Both the position numbers and the translations under genes were made by a program. Below, one piece after another: positions 48,346 to 60,410 of a DNA stretch of 64,000 nt. A model generated the notes under the pieces. The model was given only the letters and a program-made list of their open reading frames with translations. It made no database searches and was not told where the DNA came from. The stretch covers positions 13,044,274-13,108,273 of the forward strand of contig CM040444.1 of NCBI GenBank assembly GCA_022749755.1, written 5' to 3'. Position 1 is the stretch's first letter; each line of letters begins with the position of its first letter. Source of the DNA: Azadirachta indica (taxonomy: Eukaryota; Streptophyta; Magnoliopsida; Sapindales; Meliaceae).

Positions 48346-51300
48346 ATTTGGTGTTACTCTATTCATTTTCCAATTTTGCCACCTGACGAAGAGGCAACAA
48401 CAGGTAAGTCCTCTTCAAACTCCCAACTCTAGAGACATCCGAGAACAAGCCGGAGGTGGTGTTCATTGTGATTCCTCGCAAGCAAGCGTAGATCATTGAT
48501 ACAGGGATTAACTAACAAATTGCACCAGTGTAATAAATAAAACTATAGCATGAAAATTATTTTTTCAGAATGAGTTTCAAATTCTAAATTTTCCATCTTG
48601 AATTTGTTCTAGTAAGTTAGAAAAAACCCTTTTTCTTGCTTGGGATTAAACTGATGTAATCCAGTTCATGCAAAGCCTACTCAAGTAGTAGATGTGTAGA
48701 AAGAGTTACTTTTGTTATCCTTAACTTTGCTGAAAAGACAATTCTATTGTTCAATTAACCAAGAAAAAGTTTTAAGCACCTATATAAAGAATGTAAATGA
48801 ACACAATTTTTCATAAAATCTAACAGAGTAAACAATATATCATAAGAGTTTCGATAACAAAATCTTTTATCATAATATTCACAACAGAGTAAATAAAAAT
48901 TCTTACATGTTAGAAACAAAATCTCTACTAAATTAGAGTCAATAAACATAAGTTTTGTATTTCTCCATTGAACTGCAAAATCATAAATTACTCAAAATTA
49001 TGTACGCACACTCATAAATAAAAGAAAAACCTAAATACCAATGAATTTTCAAATGTGTACAAATTGCTTGCTTTTACGGTGATAAATTTGGAGCAAATTG
49101 ATTGCGGGGCATCTTAGTCATTTATTAACGTTTAAGGTATGTTTGGTATTAATATATTGTGTCTTCAAAGTCAGCTATTATGAGGTGAAAGTTTTAAATA
49201 TCTTTGTTATTAGTAAGAAAAATGTGTATATATCACAACAGCTTGGTGTTACTGAATATTTATTTAACTTTGATTCCAAAGTTAAGCGAATGCCAACATT
49301 ATCAAACATATTCTCGGTCTACTTTTAGCCAATAATATTAAATTTATCATTAATGAAAGGTAAGTGTTAGTTTCTACAAAATATATGTGCATGTGTTAGT
49401 CTTAAATCCTCACAAATCTTTATTTTGATAATAACAAATATTAATTTTTTTGATTAACCAAAATTTTATTTAGAGTATTGTTGTGACAATTTTTAATAAA
49501 TTAAGATCTGAAATACTATTTAACTTCGAAGGAATATTTAAATCAAGACATCAATGAAATACATGGTAGGACCCCTTGAGCAGGACAGAAAAATATGAAG
49601 AGGCGCAAATAAAATTTAGGTTAATAATTATATTTGTAATTGTGGGCTTGAATTGGTTCTTAATTTTTATTTACAAGTTTGAAACAATTTTTTTATAAAA
49701 ACTCATATTATAATGTTTTTCAAAATCCTTAAAGATATTTTTTAATAAACTTATTATTCTCTGTCTTCTCAAAATAAATACTTTGATTCGTGAAAAGAAA
49801 TCTTTTTTGAAGACATAAATTTTCTAAAGGCTAAAATAAAAACTGTTCAAACTTGCAACTTTTTGAGGACCAAAGTGCAAGATTGTTAAACTTATGAGAA
49901 TAAAAAAGTAAACCTTTTAAAATTGGACAGAAATTCAATCAACCAAATTTGAGGCAATAAGGTGCAAAATTTGGCAACAAACTTCTCTAAACTTAGTGTA
50001 TTAAATTTCTGAAAAATTTGAATATTTTGTTTCTACTAACTTGTTTTTAAAGTTTCATTAGAAATACAAGTTTAATTAGACTCATTTAAAACACATTTTT
50101 CACTATTGAAAAGTTTAGTGACACATTTTAAAAGTGCACTGAAGAGATTTTGAATTTACATTTGCTATCTATTTTTAATTTATCCTCAAGCGTGGTTAGC
50201 TTGAAGGCCTGAACATAGATTGCGTGTTTATCGAATAGCTTCAAAATATCATGTTCATAATTTTTTCTACTCCATCTCCTTACATAATGTGTTTATAATT
50301 ATTTACACATTTGTTCACAGACTAAGAGCTTAGATAACCCTGGTGCTTATTAAAACTTAATTCTTTTAACACTATCAAACTGACCCTTCGTGCTCATTCA
50401 AAAATCATCCTAAATGCTAATTTAATTTGAATAAATATTTTTTATTAAAATTGCTAAACATACCAATAAGCATTTTTTACTAATATCAATAAACATATCA
50501 ATTTCTGCATTCATTATGTATTTTCTTCTGTAAGCAACCATGCCATATAAATTAAACAAAAGTATACTGAGGTCAAAACCTACGGATAAACATCACAACT
50601 CAGCCTCAGTGAGACAACATCAAAGATTCAAAATTGCCCTAAAAAAAGAAACAAAACATTTTCAGAAAAGAGTAGCACACTCAAATCGGAAGACAGAACC
50701 GTCGACAGGTTCGATGCACCTCAGCAGGACATAAAATATTCTCCTTTAGAGAATAGATACCATATTGATTGCTGAAAGAATGGAAGCCATATTGATGTCT
50801 AACAACAGGTTCAGTGCACGTGCACATGCAGGACAATCCATTCTTCCCTGCAAGAAAGGAAGTAAATATAAGTTGGATGCTGACAGGCACCAATCTAAAT
50901 GGAATTTCAATTACGAATTCAAAATCTTAAAAGGTTTGCAAGGAAATGTAACAGATCTAGATTAATCTCTTTGCTTAAGACATGAATGGATTTAGGAATT
51001 ACTTAGGGAGATCAACTTGTAAAATATTGCATATTCCTAGTTATCCATTGATAAAAAATATGATATAGTTCGTACATAGAACAAAGCTAAGTTTCATATG
51101 AAATATGAAATAGTTCAGCCATAGAACAACATTAAATTTCATTCCATATGAATGAAAATGAGAAACATGGCAACAAACTGCATCAACAATATTCTCAAGG
51201 AAACAGGAAAACCATTCTGTTAAGTTACAGAAGGAATGCACCATTTTAAATCCATCCACATCCATAAACCAAAGTTGCTGTAAGAAATCTACAAATAATT

Positions 51301-51705
51301 GCAATGAAATGAAAAACTACGATAAATCAACATACAGAACATTTTCTAAAATTGAAAAAAAAAAGTGCATGTAACAGGTTTTGGTTAAAATCAATTGAGA
51401 AGAAATATTCATTGTATCAATTATACGATGTAAATGTCTGAGCAGTCAATGCTAAAAGTCAAAAAAGTTTAACAAGGATGAACGAACTCCAACTTTAAGA
51501 TTGTAAATAATAATGTCCAGTGACATATGTTGCATTGATAGAAAAAGGGATCATGCACATTAAAAGATAGCAAATACTGAAGAAAGTATATTGTCTGGCA
51601 CCCTAATCACCAAATAAAATATACAGCGAAGCAAAGAAAAGAGAGACAGAAAAGGTAAGCTGGAACAAGTTACCACAGAGCAACATGGGATGTACCTCAA
51701 AGATT
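48346..51705. other. Intergenic region between convergent RETICULATA-related gene and NOG1
   Basis: The left part holds the 3' UTR of the plus-strand gene. The right part (to 51705) holds the NOG1 3' UTR. Splice-like sites on the minus strand (tttgag/gtacat near 51698 and cttgcag/ggaaga near 50850) hint at a 3' UTR intron for NOG1. The stretch 49130-49325 begins ggtatgtttggtatt and ends attatcaaacatattc, a possible short inverted-repeat insertion. No coding gene is supported. Confidence 0.45.
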
Positions 51706-53742
51706 TCAACGTCTTTGAGTTTTTCCAATAGAGCGTTTTCCAGAGAACAAATGCTTTGGTTTGAGTGTGGGAATAACTCTATCAGCTTCTCCACGACGTG
51801 CCTCCTTGTTCCTCTTCTTGACAGACTTTTTGCCAAGTTTAATTGCCTTTACCTTCTGAGCAGAGTCCTTGAAGCCCTCTCCTGGGACAACTTCACTTGG
51901 AGGCCGTGACCTCGACCTCAACCTTGCCATTGACAGGGATCTTGACCTCATTCGGAGCTTCTTGTTTGGTTGATCCACATCCATATCCATAGCATCACCA
52001 TTATCATTGTCTCCCCTGTCAACAGACCTCTCCCTTTTGCGGCCCCTAGACTTGCTTCGGGCACGATTGATAGCCATAGAGGGATCCAATCCCAAAGCTG
52101 ATAGCTGCCTGCCCATTCTGTGTGTTGTGAATTTCTTGTCCTTGTCAAATTTTCTTGGTACGGTGGGCCGACTTTCTGCAGTGCTTTTCTTGATCCTGTG
52201 CTGTTGAATAAGCAAGCTTTTCTTTTTCCTGATCTCTGCTAAAGCTTCTTGCTCTTCTGGGGTCAGATCATTGCCATCCATCTCGAAATCATCACCTTCA
52301 TCCTCTGCCTCCCTAATACCTTCTTCTCGTTCCAACTCTTCAAGCCTTAGTAATATATCAGGATCAACAAAGTCATACACATTGTGACCATCAAGAATTT
52401 CAGGCATTATATCTTCTTTCCATTCATCATTAGCCAAGATATAATTCTTCCTCAGATTAGCAGAATATACACCCGCACCGCCATTCTCGTCCTCCAAGTC
52501 TTTCTCAGTTTTCCTCTTTTCATTCTCAGCTGCTTGCTTAGCTTTAGCTTCCAGAACTACCTCAGGTATACAAGGCGGCCTTTCCTTCTGATCACGTGGC
52601 TTTGGCATTGCAACATGGAAGCGATTCAAGCAGTCATTTATCTTTTTGGTTTTCATCTTCAGTTCTACCCTTTGATTCAATAACCTCTCACATGCAGCAT
52701 TCCTCACGGCACTTACTCCCTCCTCAGTCAAAGTGCTCATTGTCAATAGCACACCCTCATCATTTGCATCCTCACCTCCCTGACCCATCAGGGTTTTCAT
52801 GGCCTCACCTTTCATCTCCATTATCAATTTCTTGTCTTCCTCAGATATCCCATCCAATGGCTGCAAGTCAGTCTTGTTGCAAACAATAATCAAGGGTTTG
52901 TTCATAAACAGAGACTTAATGCTGTGAAAAAGAGCTGCCTGTTGGGCAATGCTGTACCCACATGAGCCAGAGATGTCTAAGAAAAACAACACAGCAGCTC
53001 GCAGATGTGCCAGGGCCGTTATACTGCACATTTCAATAATGTTACGATCTTCAAACGGTCGATCCAAGATCCCCGGGGTATCAATAACTTGATATCTCAA
53101 GTACTTATAATCAGTATGACCTACAAAAAGTGACTTGGTGGTAAAAGCATAAGGCTGGACATCCACATCAGCCCTAGTTATCTTGTTCATAAATGAGCTC
53201 TTTCCAACGTTAGGATACCCACAAATCAAGATTGTACGTGTGTTTGGGTCAATTGAAGGCAACCTTGCCATGTGCTGTCTGATCTGTTCTAAATAAGCCA
53301 AACTGGGGCCAATCCTCTTTATCACAGTACACATTCGGCCAAGAGCAGCAACTTTAAGTGTCTTGCAGCGATAAAGTGAATCACCATACTTTAACAGCTT
53401 CACATAATCTTTAGCAATCTTGCTGATTAGATTCCTTGCAGTGTTTACTTGACCAAGTGCAAGCTTGTAGTGGTCCTTGTTATAGAGGACATGCAGAAGG
53501 TCTCCATAGAAGGGGTGGATATCATCTAGGCGAGGAAACTCATCTATGATTGTAGACAGCTTCTCATGAAAATTCTGTTGCGTATATTTTACCTTACGCA
53601 TATAGAACTGACGGAGACGAGATATTGAATAGCCCTTGTGAACAACAGTTGGTGTTTGCCGCTGGGTGCGAGACAGAATGATGTCAATAAAATCTTTCCC
53701 GTTGGGTACTACAGTAATCTTCTTAAAATTATATTGCACCAT
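51706..53742 (-). CDS. NOG1: Nucleolar GTP-binding protein 1 (60S ribosome assembly GTPase)
   Basis: An uninterrupted 678-aa frame. The ATG at 53742 (MVQYNFKKITVVPNGKDF) is the family start; the frame extends two codons upstream only through GTG. NOG1 is a nucleolar OBG-type GTPase needed for pre-60S maturation. Visible motifs are G1 GYPNVGKS at residues 175-182, DTPG at 221-224 and NKTD at 289-292, with the conserved N-terminal helical region before them (RTQRQTPTVVHKGYSISRLR). The C-terminal third is charged, with basic nuclear-localisation-like clusters (RSKSRGRKRERS, LGKKSVKKRNKEARRG). A consensus acceptor (ttacag at about 53757) and a donor (gtaccg near 54222) suggest one leader intron. 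Telo-box and site II motifs lie upstream. Length and ends are normal. Confidence 0.96.
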   Translation of the reverse strand: MVQYNFKKITVVPNGKDFIDIILSRTQRQTPTVVHKGYSISRLRQFYMRKVKYTQQNFHEKLSTIIDEFPRLDDIHPFYGDLLHVLYNKDHYKLALGQVNTARNLISKIAKDYVKLLKYGDSLYRCKTLKVAALGRMCTVIKRIGPSLAYLEQIRQHMARLPSIDPNTRTILICGYPNVGKSSFMNKITRADVDVQPYAFTTKSLFVGHTDYKYLRYQVIDTPGILDRPFEDRNIIEMCSITALAHLRAAVLFFLDISGSCGYSIAQQAALFHSIKSLFMNKPLIIVCNKTDLQPLDGISEEDKKLIMEMKGEAMKTLMGQGGEDANDEGVLLTMSTLTEEGVSAVRNAACERLLNQRVELKMKTKKINDCLNRFHVAMPKPRDQKERPPCIPEVVLEAKAKQAAENEKRKTEKDLEDENGGAGVYSANLRKNYILANDEWKEDIMPEILDGHNVYDFVDPDILLRLEELEREEGIREAEDEGDDFEMDGNDLTPEEQEALAEIRKKKSLLIQQHRIKKSTAESRPTVPRKFDKDKKFTTHRMGRQLSALGLDPSMAINRARSKSRGRKRERSVDRGDNDNGDAMDMDVDQPNKKLRMRSRSLSMARLRSRSRPPSEVVPGEGFKDSAQKVKAIKLGKKSVKKRNKEARRGEADRVIPTLKPKHLFSGKRSIGKTQRR

Positions 53743-54449
53743 TTTCACTTATTTGCCTGTAAAAAGAAGATGAGATGAAGCGAATTAGTGCGTAAGTGTT
53801 AATTTTTCTTACAAACAGCAATCGCCACACAAACAAAAAATAAGATTTAAGGATGTTAACATCCAATGTACCCACAGCGTTTGACCCCGTTTGGATTTAG
53901 GCCCAGCAGAATGTTAATCAACAGCAAAATGAAGCTTTGGATAAACAATACTGTTATGTATTATAAATTAGATGTTGAAGGCGAATGAATGAGCTTTAAG
54001 AAGCAAGCTAACAATCAAAATTGAGCAGTACGGGGTTCAGTTATTTAGCAAACACAAGCCCATCATCAAAATTTAGCTGAATTCGATAGATAAACATGAT
54101 ATCTTAAAAACAATGCCTAATGCCAAATTTCTTTCTTCCAGTTTCATCAATTAGACAGCAATTCAGAAAAGCAACAACAACGCTTTCCTTCCACCAGCGC
54201 AGCATCAAGTTTTTACGGTACCTGACAGTGCGAGGACTTTCGGTCGGTTACGGTACGAGGAACAGTGAGTGATAGTCGATTTGGTGGTTTCGCTCGGCGA
54301 CGGTGCGGTGGTGTTATCGACTCAGTTCGAAATCCCGGAAACTTTTATTGGTGGTGCGCGCACTTGGACTGACGGAGATGACAGCGCCGGCGGGGAGGTG
54401 AGAGGGGCTGGCTTGATGGTGAGCGGCAGAGAAGCGAAGATGGCTATTG

Positions 54450-54540
54450 TAGGGTTTAATATCTCTTCTTTTCGGGTAGAATTTTAGGGTTTAACTTTTA
54501 AGCACGGAGGAATTTTTTATATATGTATATATATTGGGCT
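54450..54540 (-). promoter_or_regulatory. NOG1: Telo-boxes and site II motif upstream of NOG1
   Basis: Read on the minus strand, AAACCCTA-type telo-boxes occur at 54450..54458 and 54484..54492. AGCCCA/TGGGCT (site II type) is at 54535..54540, and another TGGGCC is at 54647..54652. Telo-box plus site II is the known promoter signature of plant ribosomal-protein and ribosome-biogenesis genes, and fits NOG1. Confidence 0.65.
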
Positions 54541-55247
54541 TCAAAGCTAGAAAGCAGGCCTGGTTGGGTCCGAGCCTGCAATTGGCGGCCCCTTTGCACT
54601 TTGCGTCTAAAACCATCAGCCAATCTCCGGCCTGAATCACTCGATGTGGGCCGACCGTCTCCTGGCGGGAATTCCACTAATCGTTATCTTGATTTGTCAT
54701 TGCACAAACGTTTAGGGACAAATATTGTTCTCTGAAATTTTTCATTTTATTACAATTTTAATATTATCTTTTCAACGAAAATAATATTTACTTTTAAATA
54801 AAGAGATTAACCACGAGATTAACCACTCGGGCACAGGTCGAGTGGCAAGAAGGGCCAACAAAATATCCGGGTTATGCCAGAATGCGATTTCATTTAATTT
54901 AGACTGTTGAACATTTTTTTCTGTTATTAAAAAATATAATACTGTATATATAATTGAACATTTTTTTTGTTATTTTTAATTTTTTAAAATAAAAAAAATA
55001 TTTTTAAAAGTATAACCAAATAATCTTTTAATTTTCACTTCATCTTTTGAAAATATATAGTATAATTAAATCATGAGAAACTATATATTTCGTCAAGAAA
55101 AATCATATTAGTTAACCAAAATTAAAAGAATAATACTATACTTTCTAAGTTATGTCTCAATTTTTTATCTCAAATATGATATGACATTTATCAAGAAAAT
55201 TTTTTACTATGATTACTATTTACATCCCAATTCAAGAATGACATTGT

Positions 55248-55843
55248 TTATAATTGTATTAAAAAATAATTAACTAAAAAATTTTTAGACAAAATTATCC
55301 AATGACCAATCTTATACAAAAGTTGTTAAAAAATGACCAATCTCAACTTTTTCTTTGTGTTCAGAAGTACACATTCGAGTAGGGAGAAATTTATTCTTTA
55401 TACTATAAAGTGTACGTTTGAACATGACGAAAATTATTTGTGTAAACTTAGTTATAAAGATATTTTCTTTCAAAATTTATTATAGCAGTCATTTTTTAAC
55501 ACAATTTCCAACGATAGTCATTTTTAAATTTATAGTGTGAATATTAGTCACAAATGAAGATTTTTCTACAAGAAATTTTTTAAAATAACTTATTTTTAGT
55601 CCTTAAAATTCACTTTTGATCACTATTCAAAAACTTGTTAAAAATAACTTGTTCAATAAATTTTGAATAAAAAATCATAATAACCAACTTCCCAACTCCC
55701 ATTTTCGACAGACCCAAAAGTGATTTTGGAGTATAAAAAAAATTGGACTTGATTTTTTGTAAACGTTTTTTTTTATGAGACTGATTATGAGGATAATTTT
55801 GTCTAAAATATATTAAATTAGTTATTTTTTAATACAATTTTAA
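55248..55843. mobile_element. MITE-like element with about 50-bp terminal inverted repeats
   Basis: The left end (from about 55253, attgtattaaaaaataa..) and the right end (to about 55838) are reverse complements over roughly 48 bp, allowing small indels. The inner part includes a perfect 18-bp pair: ttttagacaaaattatcc at 55283..55300 and its complement at 55791..55808. The roughly 490-bp interior has no open frame. The structure suits a non-autonomous DNA transposon; the superfamily was not determined. Confidence 0.6.
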
Positions 55844-57218
55844 ATAGTATTTTGTGAATTTAAAAATTAAAAAGTAATCATAATTAAAAAATTTTTATTT
55901 TTATATCAAATCTATGTGCTAATACATTAAACTTTCATATTTAAAATATGAGTTTAACTCAAATTTATGTGAATTCATGTTGCATCAACTTCCTATTTTT
56001 TATTTCCATCTTGGGTTGGTGTACCCATTTGCCACATAATGAGCAAAAAGACAAATGTCTTAAGAGTTCACACTTACGAGCTACGAGGGGTGAATTTGAC
56101 ATTTAAATTTTTCTTTGACTCCGAGCGCTTTTATGGAAAAAAATTGCGGGTCTAAAGGATAGTTTCCCTAATACTTGGCCAAATGATTCAAGGGTATATC
56201 TGTTATTTAAATTGTTTCGGAGGGTGCTGTTCGTAATTGTACAGACTAACCAGTTTAGTGTTCAGGAAATTGACGAGTCAACTCGAGTTCAACTGAAGAA
56301 ACGGGTTTCGTTCTTCGATAATAATTAATTTAGGGCATCGAGTTGCCTTGTTGTGTGTTTTGTCGACGCACTTGGGGGTTGAAGTGTACTGAAAACATCG
56401 GCGATATCCGTGCTGAATTCCTTCCCACTTCTTAAGGCTTCCCCTGTTCCGCATTGTGTTGTAATATTTTGGCTTCTAATTGCAACGAGAAAGGAGTGTT
56501 GCCGTCGTTGACACAGTTGGTGAGATAGAAGAACGATAAAGGAGGTTGCTCACCAAGTGTTTGCGGTAATGCCTGTGAGCTCTTTCTTTTTCTTTTGCAT
56601 TAAATTTTTCTCTCAATTTCGTTTTAATTACCTAGATTGTCTTCTTTGCTCATTGTTATTCTCGTTATTTAATTTTAATAACTTTCGTGGAAATTGTGTG
56701 TTTATTGTATCTGTAACTGTGAATTTCTGAATATGTTCATTTTGGGCATCAAGGTTGAGCGTACTTATAGTGCAAAACTGATTTGAGAAGATTTCTGGGT
56801 TCAACTGTTCACCAATAACATTACATAAGAAGGAGCAGGTATAATTTTTCTTTTTGGTTTGGTGTCGTTTGGGATTGCTGTGCTTGTGCTGTGAGTTAAA
56901 GAGTTTCCTAAACACCAATTTTAATGGGACCACTCAACTTTTCTGCTAATGTTTTACATCTAGTGATTTCATTGCCCTGTAGCAAAACCAGAACACTTTT
57001 TTGGCCTCAATCCCAAACAAAGCCTGAAAGACCAAAGTTTTTATTGTGATAATCAGTGTTTTAAGAGTAGATGGCATTGTTAAGTATACCCAGTTGTTAC
57101 AACTATTTGTAAGTACATGGACATACAATTCTCTTCATCCACATTTATGGAAAACCTCAACATTGAAATAGGTTATTTGTTTCTATATTTTTGATAAAGC
57201 AGACCGTGTTTTGAAGTG

Positions 57219-60200
57219 ATGGATGAACAAGTGCTATCAGAAGGAGCTGATCATGATGATGTAAGTTTTTCAGTTCATTTTGTGTATGTTCTTTTTTGAC
57301 TTCTCTTTTTCTTGGGTTGTCATCTGGATAGATAAAACCAAAGGTGTTGAATCTGTTTGGTTGTAACCAACTGGATGCATTCAAGATGTTTGGTACACTA
57401 AGATCAGTCAAATGTAGGGTGTTCAAAAATTGAATTCATTGCATTAGTTCATTGTTAAGAAAGCAAAATCTATCAATTTGTTTCGTTTTGAATTTGTTGA
57501 AGCTGCAGAATTATGATTGTGACTTACTTATGGTGGCTCTAGTTTCTAACTTGTTATTCATGTCATAACTATTAAGGACGAAAGCTCTACCTGTGGTAGC
57601 TCTATTGGAAATGAAGATGCAGTCGATTTTACTAGTGCCTTCACAACTGACATGGTAATTAACTAATTGTTTCTTTTATTGGTTAAGTAGTTTTTCCTTT
57701 ATTGGTTTTGTTAATAGGAAATTGTATTATGCGTAGGTTTTTAATAGCAGAGAAGAACTAGTTGAATGGATACGAGATACTGGAAAGAGAAATGGGCTGG
57801 TCATTGTGATTAAAAAATCTGATGTTGGTGGAGATGGGAGGAGACCAAGGATAAGTTTTGCATGTGAAAGGAGTGGTGCCTACAGACGTAAATACGCTGA
57901 GGGTCAAACACCAAAACGACCTAAGACAACCGGAACAAAGAAGTGTGGTTGCCCATTTCTATTGAAGGGGCACAAGTTAGATACTGATGATGATTGGATG
58001 CTGAAAGTGATTTGTGGGGTGCATAACCATCCCGTTACACAACATGTTGAGGGCCATTCATATGCAGGCAGACTTACTGAACAAGAGGCCAATATATTGG
58101 TTGATCTATCAAGGAGCAATATTAGCCCAAAAGAGATATTGCAGACACTTAAGCAGAGGGATATGCACAATGTAAGTACGATAAAAGCAATTTACAATGC
58201 ACGGCACAAATATAAGGTTGGCGAGCAAGTTGGACAGTTACATATGCATCAACTTATGGATAAATTGATGAAACATACTTATATTGAGTGGCATCGGCGT
58301 AATGAGGAAATGGATTGCATTAAGGACTTGTTTTGGGCTCATCCTTTTGCAGTTGGGTTATTAAGATCTTTTCCACGTGTGCTTATAATGGATTGTACAT
58401 ACAAGACTAATATGTATCCCTTCTCTTTATTGGAGATGATTGGTGTCACATCAACCGAGTTAACATTTTCAATTGCTTTTGCATATCTTGAGTCTGAGCG
58501 AGAGGATAATTACATTTGGGCATTGGAAAGATTAAGGAGTATGATGGCAGATGATGCCTTGCCCAGTGTCATTGTGACAGACAAAGATTTGGCATTAATG
58601 AATGCCATTCGTGCAGTATTTCCCAGTGGTACCAATCTTCTTTCTAGATGGCATATCTCAAAGAATGTCTCGGTTCATTGCAAGAATCTCTTTGAGACGA
58701 AAGAGAGGTGGGAAGCCTTCATTTGCAGTTGGAATGTATTGGTGCTATCTGTCTCAGAGCAAGAGTATATGCAACACTTAAGAGCTATGGAGAATGATTT
58801 CTCTAGATATCCACAGGCAATTGATTATGTGAAACAAACATGGCTGGTTAATTACAAGGAAAAATTTGTTGCAGCATGGACAGACTTAGTTATGCACTTT
58901 GGAAATGTGACAATGAACAGGTAAATTTGAATTTGTACATTGGACAGATTTAATTTTATGTTTGTGTTGGTAACTAATGTATATATTGTTTTAACAGGGC
59001 TGAGACTACGCATACAAAATTGAAGAGGCTTTTAGCAGCACCCCAGGGCAATTTTGAGACATCATGGGCTAGAGTGCACTGTTTGTTAGAACAACAACAC
59101 AATGAGGTTAAGGCTTCTTTTGAGAGGAGCTCAACCATCGTGCAACATAACTTTAAAGCTCCGATTTTTGAGGAACTGAGGGGATTTGTCTCATTAAATG
59201 CAATGAACATAATACTTAGTGAGTTTGAGCGAGCTGATTCTGTTGGTCTCAGTGCCTCTGCATGTGGATGTGTATTTCGACGCACGCATGGTTTGCCATG
59301 TGCACATGAGATTGCAGAGTATAAGCATGAACATCGATCCATTCCTTTATCAACTGTGGATCCCCACTGGAAGAAACTGGACTTTGTGCCTGTTACCCAA
59401 GATACAACACTAGAGTTGAGTTTTAGATCTGAGATAGAGATGTTTGTCAAGCGTTTTGAAGAGACTGATGGCCCTGGTAAGCTACAACTATTGAAAAAGT
59501 TGAGGGAGTTAACTAATTCAATGTCAACATTGAATTCTGCGTCGACTTCACATGCTGAGCCAGAGGTTAACGGTTGGTATTCGTCAAAGTTAGACACTTC
59601 TAATTATCAGGATCCATCAGAATTTCAATATGTGTTATCTGTGCAAGATAGCGACTCAGCACCCCTTAGGACTTCAAGTGCTACTTCCATGCAATTGAAA
59701 GGGAGGCAGAAAGAGAAGGTGTACCGGGGAAGATCACTTCAGCCGTTGTCTTTTATTGATTCATTTCCAGCTGGCTTGAGACCTTATATACGTGATGTTC
59801 AGGATGTTACTCCAGATGGCCATAGTGGTTTCCGAGTGGTGGCAGATTTGATGGATATGGGTGAGGATAATTGGGCTCAGGTACGAAGGGATTTGGTGGA
59901 CGAGCTGCAGTCTAATTATGATGAGTACACTCGACTATATGGTGGTGCTGATAGAGCGCAGGAGCTCTTACGTACGCTCTCATATTTTGAGAGTCATGCA
60001 GGGATTGAACATTGGATGGCTATGCCGGACACCGGCCATTTAATTGCTTCTAGATATAACATTGTCCTGTTGCTTTTATCTCAGAAACAATGCCATACAT
60101 TTCTCCCACTGAGATCTGTGCCGTTGCCTCGTACCTCCCATAAAATTATTGCAATGGGATTCATAAATGAATGTCATTATGTTAAGGTATTTACCTTAGA

Positions 60201-60410
60201 ATTCAGTGCAACGTGAGATTTTTCAACTGTATGTAATTACTTTCTTGATTTGGGAACTGATGTTTATGCTATATGCAGGTCTTTATGCATCCAGGTTCGC
60301 CTATGCCACCCATATCATCTAATTGGTTTAGACACCATAATCCATGTGCACAAGGATGGGAGACTCCTTACACAGCTCACATCAGAGTTTTCAGAGACCT
60401 AATGACTGAT
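57219..60410 (+). CDS. FAR1/MULE-derived protein with SWIM finger and OTU-like C-terminal domain
   Basis: Five in-phase exons: 57219..57260, 57577..57654, 57737..58920, 58998..60186 and 60279..60410, giving about 874 aa. Domains in order: FAR1/WRKY-GCM1-like zinc finger (about 50-125; CER.., KCGCPF, HNH); MULE transposase core (about 190-370) with D259 in MDCTYKTN and D322 in TDKD, and WHISKNV; SWIM zinc finger C524-x-C526..C536-x-H538; OTU-like domain (about 690-860) with DVTPDGHSGFR and NECHYVKVFM. The OTU cysteine position is Ser711 (AGT, 59824..59826), while the His (H828) remains. In the last exon a run of four G (60357..60361) appears to add one base: the annotated frame ends WGDSLHSS.., whereas the +1 frame continues with a family-like WETPYTAHIRVF tail to 60420. 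No terminal inverted repeats were seen, so this looks like a domesticated, possibly decaying, host gene. Confidence 0.85.

Larger units (their letters stand above)
53743..57218. other. Region between NOG1 and the MULE-OTU gene
   Basis: 53743-54450 holds the NOG1 leader and promoter side. 54700-56250 is AT-rich and includes the inverted-repeat element at 55248..55843. 56290-56565 probably is a noncoding first exon of the MULE-OTU gene, with a leader intron to about 57202 (acceptor aaagcag). No other gene is supported. Confidence 0.5.

Noticed and set aside
50540..50965. Two short plus-strand frames between genes
   Set aside because: No family signature; more likely antisense to a NOG1 3' UTR exon.
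51948..52889. Open frames overlapping NOG1 on both strands
   Set aside because: Shadows of a highly conserved GTPase frame with intact motifs.
58974..59597. 207-codon minus-strand frame opposite the MULE-OTU exon 4
   Set aside because: Antisense of a domain-bearing exon; starts and ends do not match any family.
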